From a virus, in the IMG/VR virus record IMGVR_UViG_3300009518_000015, positions 1 through 26,037 of that record: a stretch of DNA of 26,037 nucleotides; one strand, 5' to 3'. Under the pieces are notes generated by a model. That model worked only from the letters and a program-made list of their open reading frames with translations. It was not told where the DNA came from and did not search any database. A program made the position numbers and the translations under genes. Shown here piece after piece: positions 1-6,688 of the stretch (position 1 is the stretch's first letter; each line of letters opens with the position of its first letter).

Positions 1-7
1 ACTGAAA

Positions 8-1126
8 ATGTACGAGAACTTTCAACGACAAGTAGTGGCATCCGCTGACTACGAGGAGAAGCTAAAGGACCTACCAAAGCTCTCCAAGAAACAGAAGATT
101 GGTCGCCTCGAAGCTATCCTTGCAGATAAGGGTAACGCGATGCGTCGAATCGGCCAGGGTATGATTGGTCCAATCCAGATTCGTCTACGCTATGAGGGTA
201 TTGTTCGCAACGTCCTTGTAGAGGATACGCTAGAGCGCGGTCCGCTTATGCCGTACGACATCCTGGACGACCTAGGCCGTGCGTATGTGCTTAACAGCAC
301 TGACGCAGAGGTCAAGATTACTCCGTTCGAGGGCAAGCAAGCATTCCCGACTTTGTTCAGGCTTGCTACTTTCCCCCGCATCCGCAAGGAGGACTTGTAT
401 TACCTCCGTGTGAACGCAGTCGAATATGCTCAGGACGAGTCTCGACAGGCTATTCAGAAGCAGGAGGACGCACGTCTAGTCCTACTTCTTGAGCAGTCTA
501 TTGTTGGACTCGGAACGGCACTAACGAACGCACAGGCTGGCGAAGGTCCAATCGGACTAGCACCAACTGGCGGTAGAGCAGTAGGAGTGGCATCAGGACC
601 AGAAGCCAACGTCAATGAACATACCGTTCTACTTGGCGAAGGTAACCCTCTGGAGCCTGCCGACTTCTACAACGCTGTTTCACAAATCGAAATCAACCAG
701 CTAGAGGCGCGTCGTGTGCTTGCCCACCCGGCAGACATTCGAGACCTCTATAACTGGGACTTGAACGTCACTGGATTCCGATTCAAGGACGAGGTATTCG
801 CAGGAGGCCGTATTACTAGCTTCGGCGAGTTCCAGATTCAGCGTTCGATTATCATCCCCCAGGGTGAGGTATTCCTCGCGGCTGAGCCAGAGTTCATCGG
901 GGTATTCCCTGTTATGTACTCTCTCGATGTTGAGGAGAATCACCAGGTAGAGCAGTTTATGAAGGGCTGGGTGCTCGACGAGATGATAGGAATGCTTGTA
1001 CTTAATCCGAGAGGACTCTCAAGGATTGTCAAGTCTAGCTCTAATGCAGCACCTGCAAAGCTCAACATCAGCGGCCTTGGAACAGGCGAAGGTGTTACGA
1101 GTGGCTCAGGAGAATGGCGTTTGTAG
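8..1126 (+). CDS. major capsid protein, HK97-fold type (5' end possibly cut)
   Basis: This 372-residue protein most likely forms the icosahedral head shell. The C-terminal half has the look of HK97-type capsid proteins: a long helix rich in Gln and Glu around residues 140-165 (the spine-helix position), then a beta-rich part with 'VLAHPADIRDLYNWD' and 'QGEVFLAAEPEFIGVFPV', ending in a 'GMLVLNPRG' segment. Its place at the head of a sheath/tube tail cluster fits. The frame is open to the window edge (codons CTG AAA precede the ATG), so an upstream start cannot be excluded and no ribosome binding site can be judged. The gene ends at a strong hairpin terminator and is followed by opposite-strand genes. 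The family call rests on pattern recognition; a comparison with HK97-fold models would settle it. Confidence 0.8.
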   Translation: MYENFQRQVVASADYEEKLKDLPKLSKKQKIGRLEAILADKGNAMRRIGQGMIGPIQIRLRYEGIVRNVLVEDTLERGPLMPYDILDDLGRAYVLNSTDAEVKITPFEGKQAFPTLFRLATFPRIRKEDLYYLRVNAVEYAQDESRQAIQKQEDARLVLLLEQSIVGLGTALTNAQAGEGPIGLAPTGGRAVGVASGPEANVNEHTVLLGEGNPLEPADFYNAVSQIEINQLEARRVLAHPADIRDLYNWDLNVTGFRFKDEVFAGGRITSFGEFQIQRSIIIPQGEVFLAAEPEFIGVFPVMYSLDVEENHQVEQFMKGWVLDEMIGMLVLNPRGLSRIVKSSSNAAPAKLNISGLGTGEGVTSGSGEWRL

Positions 1127-1146
1127 GCCAAACCAAAACGAATTAC

Positions 1147-2406
1147 TTAAGAGCCGCCTTTGGGCGGCTCTTTTGTTTGGTCATACGGGAGAGAAGGCCA
1201 TTCACACATTGAACGTAAAATCTTCTTCTCTTTTTTGTTTCCTGTAACGGTCCAAAATCTATTCTTAGGCGTGACCTCATGACAAATTGACCCAGGAGTT
1301 TTCTTTCCTACGTTACGCGTAGATCCTGGTAAACGCCAATCCTTTGATGGCTTAGATTGTCCAGCGTAGTTAAAAGATAGAGCGCGATAGATACTACCAT
1401 CGTGCGACCTACCGTTTCGCGTGTCCGTAATTCCCGTATCGGCATAAGCAACTACGATATAAGGAGGAAGCGACTTTAGTGCTTTAGAGACTAGCCATGA
1501 AGCGGCACCAAAAGGTGCATCATCATGGCACCAAAGACGATTCAATTCTATTACCTTTGTAAGGTCTATAGAACAAATAGATTTCGTAATACGACCCGAC
1601 GAGGGACTACCAAAAATTACGATTCCTTGAGGATCTTTATCGCCGTCTTGGAACAAACCAAAAGCATAGGATGTATTAGGAGCCCGATGAAGATAATGCT
1701 TATCCTTAGCAATCTGTCGAGCTAATTGGTTTGTGATAGGAGTGACACTCCATCCTTTAGCAAATACGAATGTATATTTGTCTTTATTTTTATTATTACA
1801 TTGACTATGAGCTAATGCTACATTCTTTGGTATGTTTGGTCCATGCTTTGCAAAGGGATGAATGTGATGGATTACTTCAGATCGTAAATCGGGATATATT
1901 AAAGAAGGATCTACCCATTCTTTACAAAAATAGCATAGACCTTGGTCTCGATCACGTATTTGCTCGTCTGTATATGATTCGTGTCGTACGCGGTTCTTAC
2001 GAGCTAGACGCTTACGTCCAGCTTTTCGATGGGTCTCTGGTTTGCGTTTTCGGTAATCTCGCTTATTTTCCCGAATCGACTCTCGATGCGTTTCATTATA
2101 CTCGACTAGATTTTTAGCCCGTATCCGCCCTACACAATCGTGACACCTTGACTCGCGCCTATCTGGACGATCATATCGAAAAGGAAAATCATCAATCGGC
2201 TTGGTCTTTTTACATACAGTACAAGTTTGCTCCGTGCGACTCTCGTATTCAGCCTTCTTCTCAGCTACTTCGGCTTTGATTGGCGCATATTCCTTACGAC
2301 TATTCTCATTACGCCCCTCTATACACCAAGAATCCAATTTTCCGTTTTTCTTTATACGGAAGTTTTTATCCGGCTCATCTTGCAAGTGATAGGCGCACCA
2401 ATGCAT
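1147..2406 (-). CDS. HNH nuclease fused to Mom-like DNA-adenine modification domain
   Basis: This 419-residue protein has three parts. Residues 1-100 hold Cys pairs of zinc-ribbon type (C62/C65 and C88/C91). Residues 155-212 form an HNH nuclease: C158/C161, the HH pair 180-181, 'NVALAHSQCN' with H200 and C203. Residues 225-365 resemble the Mom family (phage Mu Mom; a GNAT-like fold that makes a carbamoylmethyl adenine): 'KHYLHR' near 236-241, 'ELNRLW' 287-292, 'ASWLVSKALKSLPP' 302-315, 'YADTG' 321-325, 'GSIYRALSFNYAG' 337-349. The start overlaps the stop of the upstream 98-residue gene as TAATG, so the two are probably co-translated from the promoter at 2742-2770. The coding sequence looks AT-richer than the capsid gene. 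Both domain calls come from motifs seen here; what the fusion does is unknown. It could be a homing nuclease attached to a Mom gene, or a modification enzyme with a nuclease arm. Confidence 0.75.
   Translation of the reverse strand: MHWCAYHLQDEPDKNFRIKKNGKLDSWCIEGRNENSRKEYAPIKAEVAEKKAEYESRTEQTCTVCKKTKPIDDFPFRYDRPDRRESRCHDCVGRIRAKNLVEYNETHRESIRENKRDYRKRKPETHRKAGRKRLARKNRVRHESYTDEQIRDRDQGLCYFCKEWVDPSLIYPDLRSEVIHHIHPFAKHGPNIPKNVALAHSQCNNKNKDKYTFVFAKGWSVTPITNQLARQIAKDKHYLHRAPNTSYAFGLFQDGDKDPQGIVIFGSPSSGRITKSICSIDLTKVIELNRLWCHDDAPFGAASWLVSKALKSLPPYIVVAYADTGITDTRNGRSHDGSIYRALSFNYAGQSKPSKDWRLPGSTRNVGKKTPGSICHEVTPKNRFWTVTGNKKEKKILRSMCEWPSLPYDQTKEPPKGGS
1150..1175 (+). terminator. Rho-independent terminator after the capsid gene
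   Basis: A perfect 8-bp stem (GAGCCGCC, 1151-1158, with GGCGGCTC, 1163-1170) closes a 4-nt loop TTTG and is followed by TTTTG. It lies 24 nt after the capsid stop codon. The stem also encodes the last residues and stop of the minus-strand HNH-Mom gene (stop at 1147-1149), so the same hairpin may end transcription from both sides. On the minus strand the following tract is only moderately T-rich. Confidence 0.85.
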
Positions 2407-2702
2407 TACAACATTTTCTCAAAAGAGGCAATGCCAGCCAAACCCATAATGACATCGGATGCATACTCCTTGTCATCAAGGTTATAAGTTATATCAACCA
2501 TTTCATCCCAAAGCTTTTGACCCTCGTCTTTTTCTGAGTCGTCTGCTTCCATAGCGCGCTGATATTTGTCTACAATATCTGCGGCTATCTCTCCGCCAAG
2601 TTTCTCGTTTTCTACGCGCGCTTCGTCCATTTCTGCACAACACTCGGGACAAAGTTGGTCGGTATGGTTGGTTGTTTGATCGTGGTCGTCATGAAACGGC
2701 AT
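2406..2702 (-). CDS. small acidic Cys-motif protein, paralogue of the upstream gene
   Basis: A 98-residue protein of unknown function. After a His/Asp-rich start it has 'LCPECCAEMDEARVENE' (a CxxC knuckle) and then an acidic helical region ending in 'ASDVIMGLAGIASFE'. Both blocks line up with the next gene upstream (2774-3097), which has 'MCPDCRAEMEQ' and 'AIDVILALSGIAV', so the two are tandem paralogues. A TTG at 2741 in the same frame was rejected as start because it lies inside the -10 box of the promoter; transcription should begin near 2735, leaving the ATG at 2702 as the first good start. Its stop overlaps the HNH-Mom start (TAATG). No strong Shine-Dalgarno sequence is seen. Confidence 0.65.
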   Translation of the reverse strand: MPFHDDHDQTTNHTDQLCPECCAEMDEARVENEKLGGEIAADIVDKYQRAMEADDSEKDEGQKLWDEMVDITYNLDDKEYASDVIMGLAGIASFEKML

Positions 2703-2741
2703 GATAGACTCGCTTTCGTATTGGAATTGTATCCAACCCAA

Positions 2742-2770
2742 AGCATATCACAAAGCGTAGCCTATGTCAA
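2742..2770 (-). promoter_or_regulatory. sigma70-type promoter for the 98-aa gene and HNH-Mom
   Basis: On the minus strand there is a perfect -35 TTGACA (2765-2770), a 17-nt spacer and -10 TATGCT (2742-2747). It sits directly after the stop codon of the 107-residue gene (2774-2776). The predicted transcript start is near 2735, giving a leader of about 33 nt before the ATG at 2702. Confidence 0.85.
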
Positions 2771-2773
2771 GGG

Positions 2774-3097
2774 TCAATCAGCAACGGCTATCCCCGACAA
2801 AGCCAGTATGACATCTATAGCCAAACCCGTCTCTACGGCTCTGAAGGCTAAACCGATGACTGTATCCCAATCATCTTGGCTCTCGGTCTCCTCGTGCTTT
2901 GCTCGGGCTTCTACGAGGATCTCTGCTAGCTCATGACCGCGTGCTCTATCGTCCTCAAATACTTGCTCCATCTCTGCGCGGCAATCGGGGCACATTTCGT
3001 CATCTAGGGCCTGAGTAGTCTCGTGCAGGTCAATGAAGGGGTGGCAGGCGGGACAATCTGGGTCGTTGCACTTTCCTGTTGCTGTCTGGGCGCTCAT
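2774..3097 (-). CDS. small Cys-rich protein, first of two tandem paralogues
   Basis: A 107-residue protein of unknown function. It carries two Cys clusters, 'KCNDPDCPACHPF' near the N terminus and 'MCPDCRAEME' further on, which could bind zinc, followed by a charged helical segment and a hydrophobic C-terminal helix 'AIDVILALSGIAVAD'. The ATG at 3097 is well supported by the Shine-Dalgarno sequence AGGAGG (3102-3107) four nt upstream and by a strong promoter (3126-3155). It resembles the gene that follows it (2406-2702), so a duplication is likely. No enzymatic motif is visible. Confidence 0.75.
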   Translation of the reverse strand: MSAQTATGKCNDPDCPACHPFIDLHETTQALDDEMCPDCRAEMEQVFEDDRARGHELAEILVEARAKHEETESQDDWDTVIGLAFRAVETGLAIDVILALSGIAVAD

Positions 3098-3125
3098 ATT
3101 TCCTCCTGGTTGGGGTTGCGTATGC

Positions 3126-3155
3126 AGTATAGCATGCCGCCTCGGCGGAGGTCAA
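3126..3155 (-). promoter_or_regulatory. promoter with a palindrome in its spacer
   Basis: Minus strand -35 TTGACC (3150-3155), an 18-nt spacer and -10 TATACT (3126-3131, preceded by TGC, an extended -10). The spacer holds the inverted repeat CCGCC-TC-GGCGG (3137-3148). A repressor could bind between the two boxes, but this is only an inference. The transcript would carry a leader of about 22 nt with an AGGAGG ribosome site. Confidence 0.8.
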
Positions 3156-3232
3156 GTCTTTTTCAAGCGTTCTTGCTCAAGCACCCATCTCGCCAGGATA
3201 GCCTCGACTGCGCGTTTGTCTCTCGATGTCAT
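3152..3232 (-). CDS. possible 26-aa peptide
   Basis: A minus-strand frame of 26 codons encodes a charged, helical-looking peptide starting 'MTSRDKRAVEAILARW'. Its TGA stop lies inside the -35 box of the next promoter (TTGACC), an arrangement also seen at 16463, where a real gene ends inside TTGACA. There is no Shine-Dalgarno sequence and no clear -10 box at the right distance, so this is only a candidate. Confidence 0.25.
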   Translation of the reverse strand: MTSRDKRAVEAILARWVLEQERLKKT

Positions 3233-3311
3233 TGTACATACTATCTAGCCGAAAGTAGCTAGCTAGTAGTTGTGCGTTTGTCTAAGGTTTTGTCTATATA
3301 TTTAGACAAAC
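3212..3311. repeat. TTTGTCTA half-site cluster with inverted repeat
   Basis: The 10-mer GCGTTTGTCT occurs at 3212-3221 and 3274-3283. GTTTGTCTAA (3276-3285) has a perfect inverted partner TTAGACAAAC (3302-3311) across a 16-nt gap that holds another TTTGTCTA; a further TTAGACA follows at 3312-3318. Four half-sites within about 45 nt immediately downstream of the papain-like gene suggest a protein-binding site or an RNA hairpin. It lacks the GC-rich stem and T-run of a standard terminator. Confidence 0.55.
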
Positions 3312-4043
3312 TTAGACATTAGCAAGATCCGCTTTAAGTGAAGCGATATCTATACCCAAGCTATCTTTCTTCTGCGCTACTAGGATGCCTGAAATGAGAC
3401 ACCATACCTCAGTCAGATAGTGGGCGCAGAAGCCATATGTCACTTCGGCTATGCCACCCCACGTAGCACAAAGCAGGCCATTCTGTGTAAAACCGAGAGC
3501 AACAATGCAATGTCCGCCCTCAACTTCTGAACCCGTGTATGTCCATGGTTCTCCGTTGGCGAACTGTTCTTGAGCTGATGCGGGACATTCGATTCCAAGA
3601 TATGCGCCATCATAGAACGCTACGGCCTGGTGAATGCCGAGAATGTTAGTTGGTTGTACTGGAGCATAAGCGATGAGCTTTGACCCAAACAATCCTTCCG
3701 TCTGCCAAGTCTTGAGAACGTCTGCCTCAACTAGACCAGTGTCTTCGCCGCCACTTAGCTTACGATACTCGGTTTTGATTTCAAGTTCGGTTGGTGGCGT
3801 ATATTGTAAATTATACTTAGCGTGCCAAGCTTCCTTAAGGTGCGGAATTGCCGCAATCGTACAATCGCCTTCAACGTCGTTACAATCAATCGGATACTTA
3901 GCCTTTGGTACGGTTACCTTTGCTGGTGGCGTTGGTAACTTACCTGTTGCATATACATCAAGGTCCTTTAGTGCCGCAGGACGAACAGCAGGCAAAGCGC
4001 CTAGCTTGTACGGTTTAGGCGTTATTGTATTGATTATGGGCAT
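3312..4043 (-). CDS. papain-like cysteine peptidase-type protein
   Basis: A protein of 243 residues from ATG 4043 (a GTG one codon upstream is an alternative). 'GDCTIAA' offers a nucleophile Cys (about residue 61), 'GGHCIVALGF' a His (about 178) and 'ATWGG' occupies the place of the 'NSWG' motif of papain-like enzymes, with Thr instead of Asn. This order and spacing fit papain-fold cysteine peptidases or inactive relatives. The N-terminal 50 residues are Pro-rich ('KLPTPPAKVTVPKAKYP') and there is no signal peptide. It is transcribed away from the plus-strand gene at 4153. A role in virion assembly or in acting on host proteins is possible; nothing in the sequence decides. The catalytic assignment is an inference from motifs. 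Confidence 0.55.
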   Translation of the reverse strand: MPIINTITPKPYKLGALPAVRPAALKDLDVYATGKLPTPPAKVTVPKAKYPIDCNDVEGDCTIAAIPHLKEAWHAKYNLQYTPPTELEIKTEYRKLSGGEDTGLVEADVLKTWQTEGLFGSKLIAYAPVQPTNILGIHQAVAFYDGAYLGIECPASAQEQFANGEPWTYTGSEVEGGHCIVALGFTQNGLLCATWGGIAEVTYGFCAHYLTEVWCLISGILVAQKKDSLGIDIASLKADLANV

Positions 4044-4048
4044 CACCT

Positions 4049-4054
4049 CTTATA
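4049..4054 (-). promoter_or_regulatory. weak candidate -10 box for the papain-like gene
   Basis: TATAAG on the minus strand lies 5 nt from the ATG at 4043. No convincing -35 box is present 16-18 nt upstream. The placement resembles the leaderless -10 boxes elsewhere in the window, but AGAGGTG next to the ATG could also act as a ribosome site. Confidence 0.35.
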
Positions 4055-4152
4055 ACCAAGGTGGCTATGTTTTGTACGCCTTCCGTTGGGTAAAGATTAA
4101 GTGAAGTACCCGCAGCGCAAGTAAAAGTTCACATATAGAAATGGAGGCCATT

Positions 4153-5037
4153 ATGGCTACAGCAACAAAAACACCTGCAAAGCGCAAAACAACTAAAACG
4201 CGCGCTAGCAAAGCAGCACCGAAGGTCGAGACCGTAACTCACGAGTTCACCGAAGAGCAGTGGGCGGCATTGTTAGAGACTTATACCACGCTCAAGGCGG
4301 CAGGATTGCCTATCCCGACAGAGGTATCTGCACCAGTAGACGCATGGCTTGCTCAGCAGAAGTCAGTTGAGACGGTAGAGGCAGAGGCACAAGAGGCCGA
4401 GGCCGCAGAGATTGCGGAGGAAGATGCAACGGGTCCTAAATGGATTCGTAACCTCTATACCTCACCATTTTCGCTCAGACTTCAGCGCCAGTCGGATATG
4501 AAAACGCGCCGTATCGAGCTTAAACCTCGCGGAGTCCGTGGAGATATGTTTCCACTTGAAGATGGCGACGAGAAAGACCATGTTCTGATTGCCAATCTTG
4601 GACGTATCGAGATAATCGGTAATGGCGCTGCAAAGAGAGTGGCCGCAGGACAGACACACAACATTCAAAAGACCAATACGACATTGGCTTTAATCCGAAA
4701 CGAGAATGATAAGCCGATTACAAAGCTCACTGTTGCGACAGAGCACAACAAACAAGGCGTCGTGGTCGGATATATCGACCCTAATTACCAAGCAAAGAAC
4801 GAAGAAGGTGCGGGTGGTAAAGCTAAAGCTGCGCTAGGAGACCTTAATCGCCAGCCAGAGCTTGTACAACAGTTTGTTCCAACGGGAGGCAATCCAGCCA
4901 TTGTTTCGCAGGGTCCTTTGACTGATAATGCTAGGTTAGCCATATCAGATAAGCTTGCGCGAATCAAAGGCAAGCAGGGTCGCCCCGAGGAGGTTATGGG
5001 GCTTACTGTATCTGTCGAGCCTACGAGGACATTGTGA
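4153..5037 (+). CDS. putative head-associated structural protein
   Basis: A 294-residue protein of unknown function. Residues 1-30 are Lys/Ala/Thr-rich, residues 30-95 are helical and end in an acidic Glu/Ala stretch, and from 'GPKWIRNLYTSPFSLRLQ' onward it looks beta-rich, with 'IELKPRGVRGDMFPLEDGD' and 'LIANLGRIEIIGNGAAKRV', followed by a flexible C terminus. It is the next plus-strand gene after the capsid gene, so a capsid-decorating or head-joining role is a reasonable guess. The start at 4153 is preferred over the ATG at 4141 because GGAGG (4143-4147) stands 5 nt before it. Its stop overlaps the GTG start of the next gene as GTGA. Confidence 0.6.
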   Translation: MATATKTPAKRKTTKTRASKAAPKVETVTHEFTEEQWAALLETYTTLKAAGLPIPTEVSAPVDAWLAQQKSVETVEAEAQEAEAAEIAEEDATGPKWIRNLYTSPFSLRLQRQSDMKTRRIELKPRGVRGDMFPLEDGDEKDHVLIANLGRIEIIGNGAAKRVAAGQTHNIQKTNTTLALIRNENDKPITKLTVATEHNKQGVVVGYIDPNYQAKNEEGAGGKAKAALGDLNRQPELVQQFVPTGGNPAIVSQGPLTDNARLAISDKLARIKGKQGRPEEVMGLTVSVEPTRTL

Positions 5038-5270
5038 ACCCTTTTAGATTGGTCAAGGCGTACATCGTCAAGCGTAAATTCATTCGAGCCGTTTGGTCAG
5101 GACTAAATCCTGGAGGTATAGCCTTTGATGGAAACACTAAATACATGAATATATCAAAGCATTATGTTCCGTATGAAGGTCCTCATGTGGCTTTGGCGGT
5201 TATAAAAAATGAAAAGGCCCTGAAGGAACATTATAGAGCAACTAAGCCACCTTCGCTTTCGATTTTTTAG
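5034..5270 (+). CDS. small basic protein coupled to the upstream gene
   Basis: A 78-residue, Lys/Arg-rich protein with no recognised family ('LVKAYIVKRKFIRAVWSG' at the N terminus). It starts with GTG inside the GTGA overlap with the preceding stop, with GAGGA just upstream, which points to translational coupling. Its TAG stop (5268-5270) overlaps the TAA stop (5267-5269) of the convergent minus-strand gene, leaving no intergenic space and no visible terminator. The function is unknown. Confidence 0.6.
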   Translation: MNPFRLVKAYIVKRKFIRAVWSGLNPGGIAFDGNTKYMNISKHYVPYEGPHVALAVIKNEKALKEHYRATKPPSLSIF

Positions 5271-5440
5271 TATCCGTGTTTCTTAGCGGCTTCCATTTGT
5301 CGTCGGCTGAGCTTCTTGCCGCGTTCTAATCTACGCTGCTCATACCAGCCCTCAAGGTCATAATGTATGACGACCACCCATGCGCATAGGCTACCCACAA
5401 TACTAGATAAAAACGAAAGTAAAATAATCCAAACATCCAT
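5267..5440 (-). CDS. 57-aa single-span membrane peptide
   Basis: An N-terminal hydrophobic segment of about 25 residues ('WIILLSFLSSIVGSLCAWVV') is followed by a strongly basic tail ('RRLERGKKLSRRQ'), the layout of a small inner-membrane protein with a cytoplasmic tail. The ATG overlaps the stop of the helix-turn-helix-like gene as TAATG, so it is the last gene of the minus-strand operon. Holin-like or host-membrane-modifying roles are possible, but nothing specific is seen. Confidence 0.7.
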   Translation of the reverse strand: MDVWIILLSFLSSIVGSLCAWVVVIHYDLEGWYEQRRLERGKKLSRRQMEAAKKHGY

Positions 5441-5703
5441 TAATTAAGGGCCTTTGCAATTCTTTCGGCATTATTTGCGCTGATATGCGTTTGCCAAGTC
5501 ACATCAAGCTCCCAGCTTCGTTTGGGAATTGGGAGGATACCTAGTCTGCGCTTCATAGAGAGTGTGTCTACGAACTTTCCTCGTGTAAAGCCAGCGCGTC
5601 GTGCAATATCAATGTATTTATCGCCACGTTTTACGGCGTCCATTACCTCTTGACGAAGTAGGTCATTTTTCACCACACCTACTGTATCATCAGTAAATCT
5701 CAT
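5440..5703 (-). CDS. helix-turn-helix-like small protein
   Basis: An 87-residue basic protein. Residues 20-55 ('VKRGDKYIDIARRAGFTRGKFVDTL') read as a helix-turn-helix of the kind in sigma region 4 or small phage regulators, suggesting DNA binding and perhaps control of this operon. The start at 5703 shares its A with the TGA of the upstream membrane-peptide gene (TGATG), supporting coupling. A -10-like TACAGT inside the first ten codons could allow a shorter leaderless product, but its -35 is poor. The family is not identified. Confidence 0.6.
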   Translation of the reverse strand: MRFTDDTVGVVKNDLLRQEVMDAVKRGDKYIDIARRAGFTRGKFVDTLSMKRRLGILPIPKRSWELDVTWQTHISANNAERIAKALN

Positions 5704-5882
5704 CAGGAAGTTATGAGCTTGATAGCCTCACCAATACCAATGGCGAGCCAAAGGAAAACATTTATCTCAAGCATTACTCCGAAAAGAACAAACATCCATG
5801 CTGGAATGCTCAAATTTCCTGTTAGTCCATCAGCCGTCTTGCGCGTTACATAAACTGGGATTTGTTGATTCCAAACTTGCAT
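5703..5882 (-). CDS. 59-aa membrane peptide
   Basis: This peptide has a polar N terminus of about 25 residues and then one or two closely spaced hydrophobic stretches ('IPAWMFVLFGVMLEINVFLW' and 'LAIGIGEAIKLI'), so it is probably a small membrane protein. The ATG at 5882 is preceded by TTAGGAGAT, where AGGAG (5888-5892) is a good Shine-Dalgarno sequence made partly from the stop codon of the phosphatase gene. The stop overlaps the next start (TGATG). The function is unknown. Confidence 0.7.
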   Translation of the reverse strand: MQVWNQQIPVYVTRKTADGLTGNLSIPAWMFVLFGVMLEINVFLWLAIGIGEAIKLITS

Positions 5883-5890
5883 TTTATCTC

Positions 5891-6688
5891 CTAAATGACT
5901 AGTTGTCGCCGATCATCGGTCGGTAATTTATCTTCCTCTAATTTTACTTCAACAAACTTCTCTGAGGGTAACCAAATCGCCCCTAGACGACCGTTGAATT
6001 GCTGACCTACATCTATGCAATAAGAGTCGCCCGTCTTACCAGTCTGATACGTACGCATCTTGTCCTTAGCCGAATGCCCAAAGACCTGTCTCACGGGTTT
6101 GTAGAGGCTCTCAGAAGCGTCGCGCCATAGGATGCCCCCATTAGTGCTGTAACCGCCTCTAGAGCGGCTTATCGCGTCTCTAATGGCAAGGAAATCCTCG
6201 ACTTGACTATCTTCATCCTCATGGCCGTTCAACCACGCCGCTATCGTTGCAGCATCTTCATGAGGCGCATTGTTGTACTTGTATGAAGCATGTAATCCAG
6301 CATGTGTAAGTAGAAAGTCATGTGCCTCATAAGCTAGTCGTAGCTGTTTACTTTTGCGAGCCCGTTCAATAGCCTCTATCGTCTCGGGAAACGGCTTCTT
6401 ATAACCCATGAAGAAATGACGGCCATCTATAACGGCGCGGTCGTGATTACCCCAGAGGATTATGTCGAACCATTTAGCCGCATATTCCCAGATGACACGG
6501 TCACGTGCTTGTGTGTCGTCTCCGTAGTGTCCGACATCGCCAAGAGATACAACCTCGACATCGCGATTACGACGAACGACTCCGCCGTCTGGGCAATCCT
6601 CAAGAATACCCTCTTGCTTGAGTAACGCCTCTAGTCTGTCCACGTGACCATGTGAATCTGCGACTACGAGTGTGTGCTTTTTAGACAT
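5891..6688 (-). CDS. calcineurin-like metallophosphatase
   Basis: A 265-residue protein with the ordered metal-binding motifs of calcineurin-like phosphoesterases: 'VVADSHGH' (D-x-H, residues 8-15), 'SLGDVGHYGDD' (GD motif), 'LWGNHDRA' (GNHD), 'LLTHAGLHA' and 'QVFGHSAKD' (GH motif). It resembles PPP or ApaH-type enzymes and should be a soluble hydrolase of phosphate esters; the substrate (protein, dinucleotide or other nucleotide) cannot be told. Its start overlaps the preceding stop as TAATG, and its own stop lies in the ribosome site of the next gene. In a phage accessory operon such an enzyme could reverse a host signal or defence reaction, which is an inference. Confidence 0.85.
   Translation of the reverse strand: MSKKHTLVVADSHGHVDRLEALLKQEGILEDCPDGGVVRRNRDVEVVSLGDVGHYGDDTQARDRVIWEYAAKWFDIILWGNHDRAVIDGRHFFMGYKKPFPETIEAIERARKSKQLRLAYEAHDFLLTHAGLHASYKYNNAPHEDAATIAAWLNGHEDEDSQVEDFLAIRDAISRSRGGYSTNGGILWRDASESLYKPVRQVFGHSAKDKMRTYQTGKTGDSYCIDVGQQFNGRLGAIWLPSEKFVEVKLEEDKLPTDDRRQLVI

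Noticed and set aside
1525-2389. Plus-strand open frames opposite the HNH-Mom gene
   Set aside because: They are shadows of the minus-strand gene; their products have no domain pattern and no ribosome sites.
2703-2741. In-frame TTG start at 2741 extending the 98-residue gene
   Set aside because: It falls at the -10 box of the promoter at 2742-2770, upstream of the expected transcript start.
3276-3311. Inverted repeat as a terminator of the papain-like gene
   Set aside because: The stem is AT-rich with a 16-nt loop and is not followed by a T-run on the minus strand.
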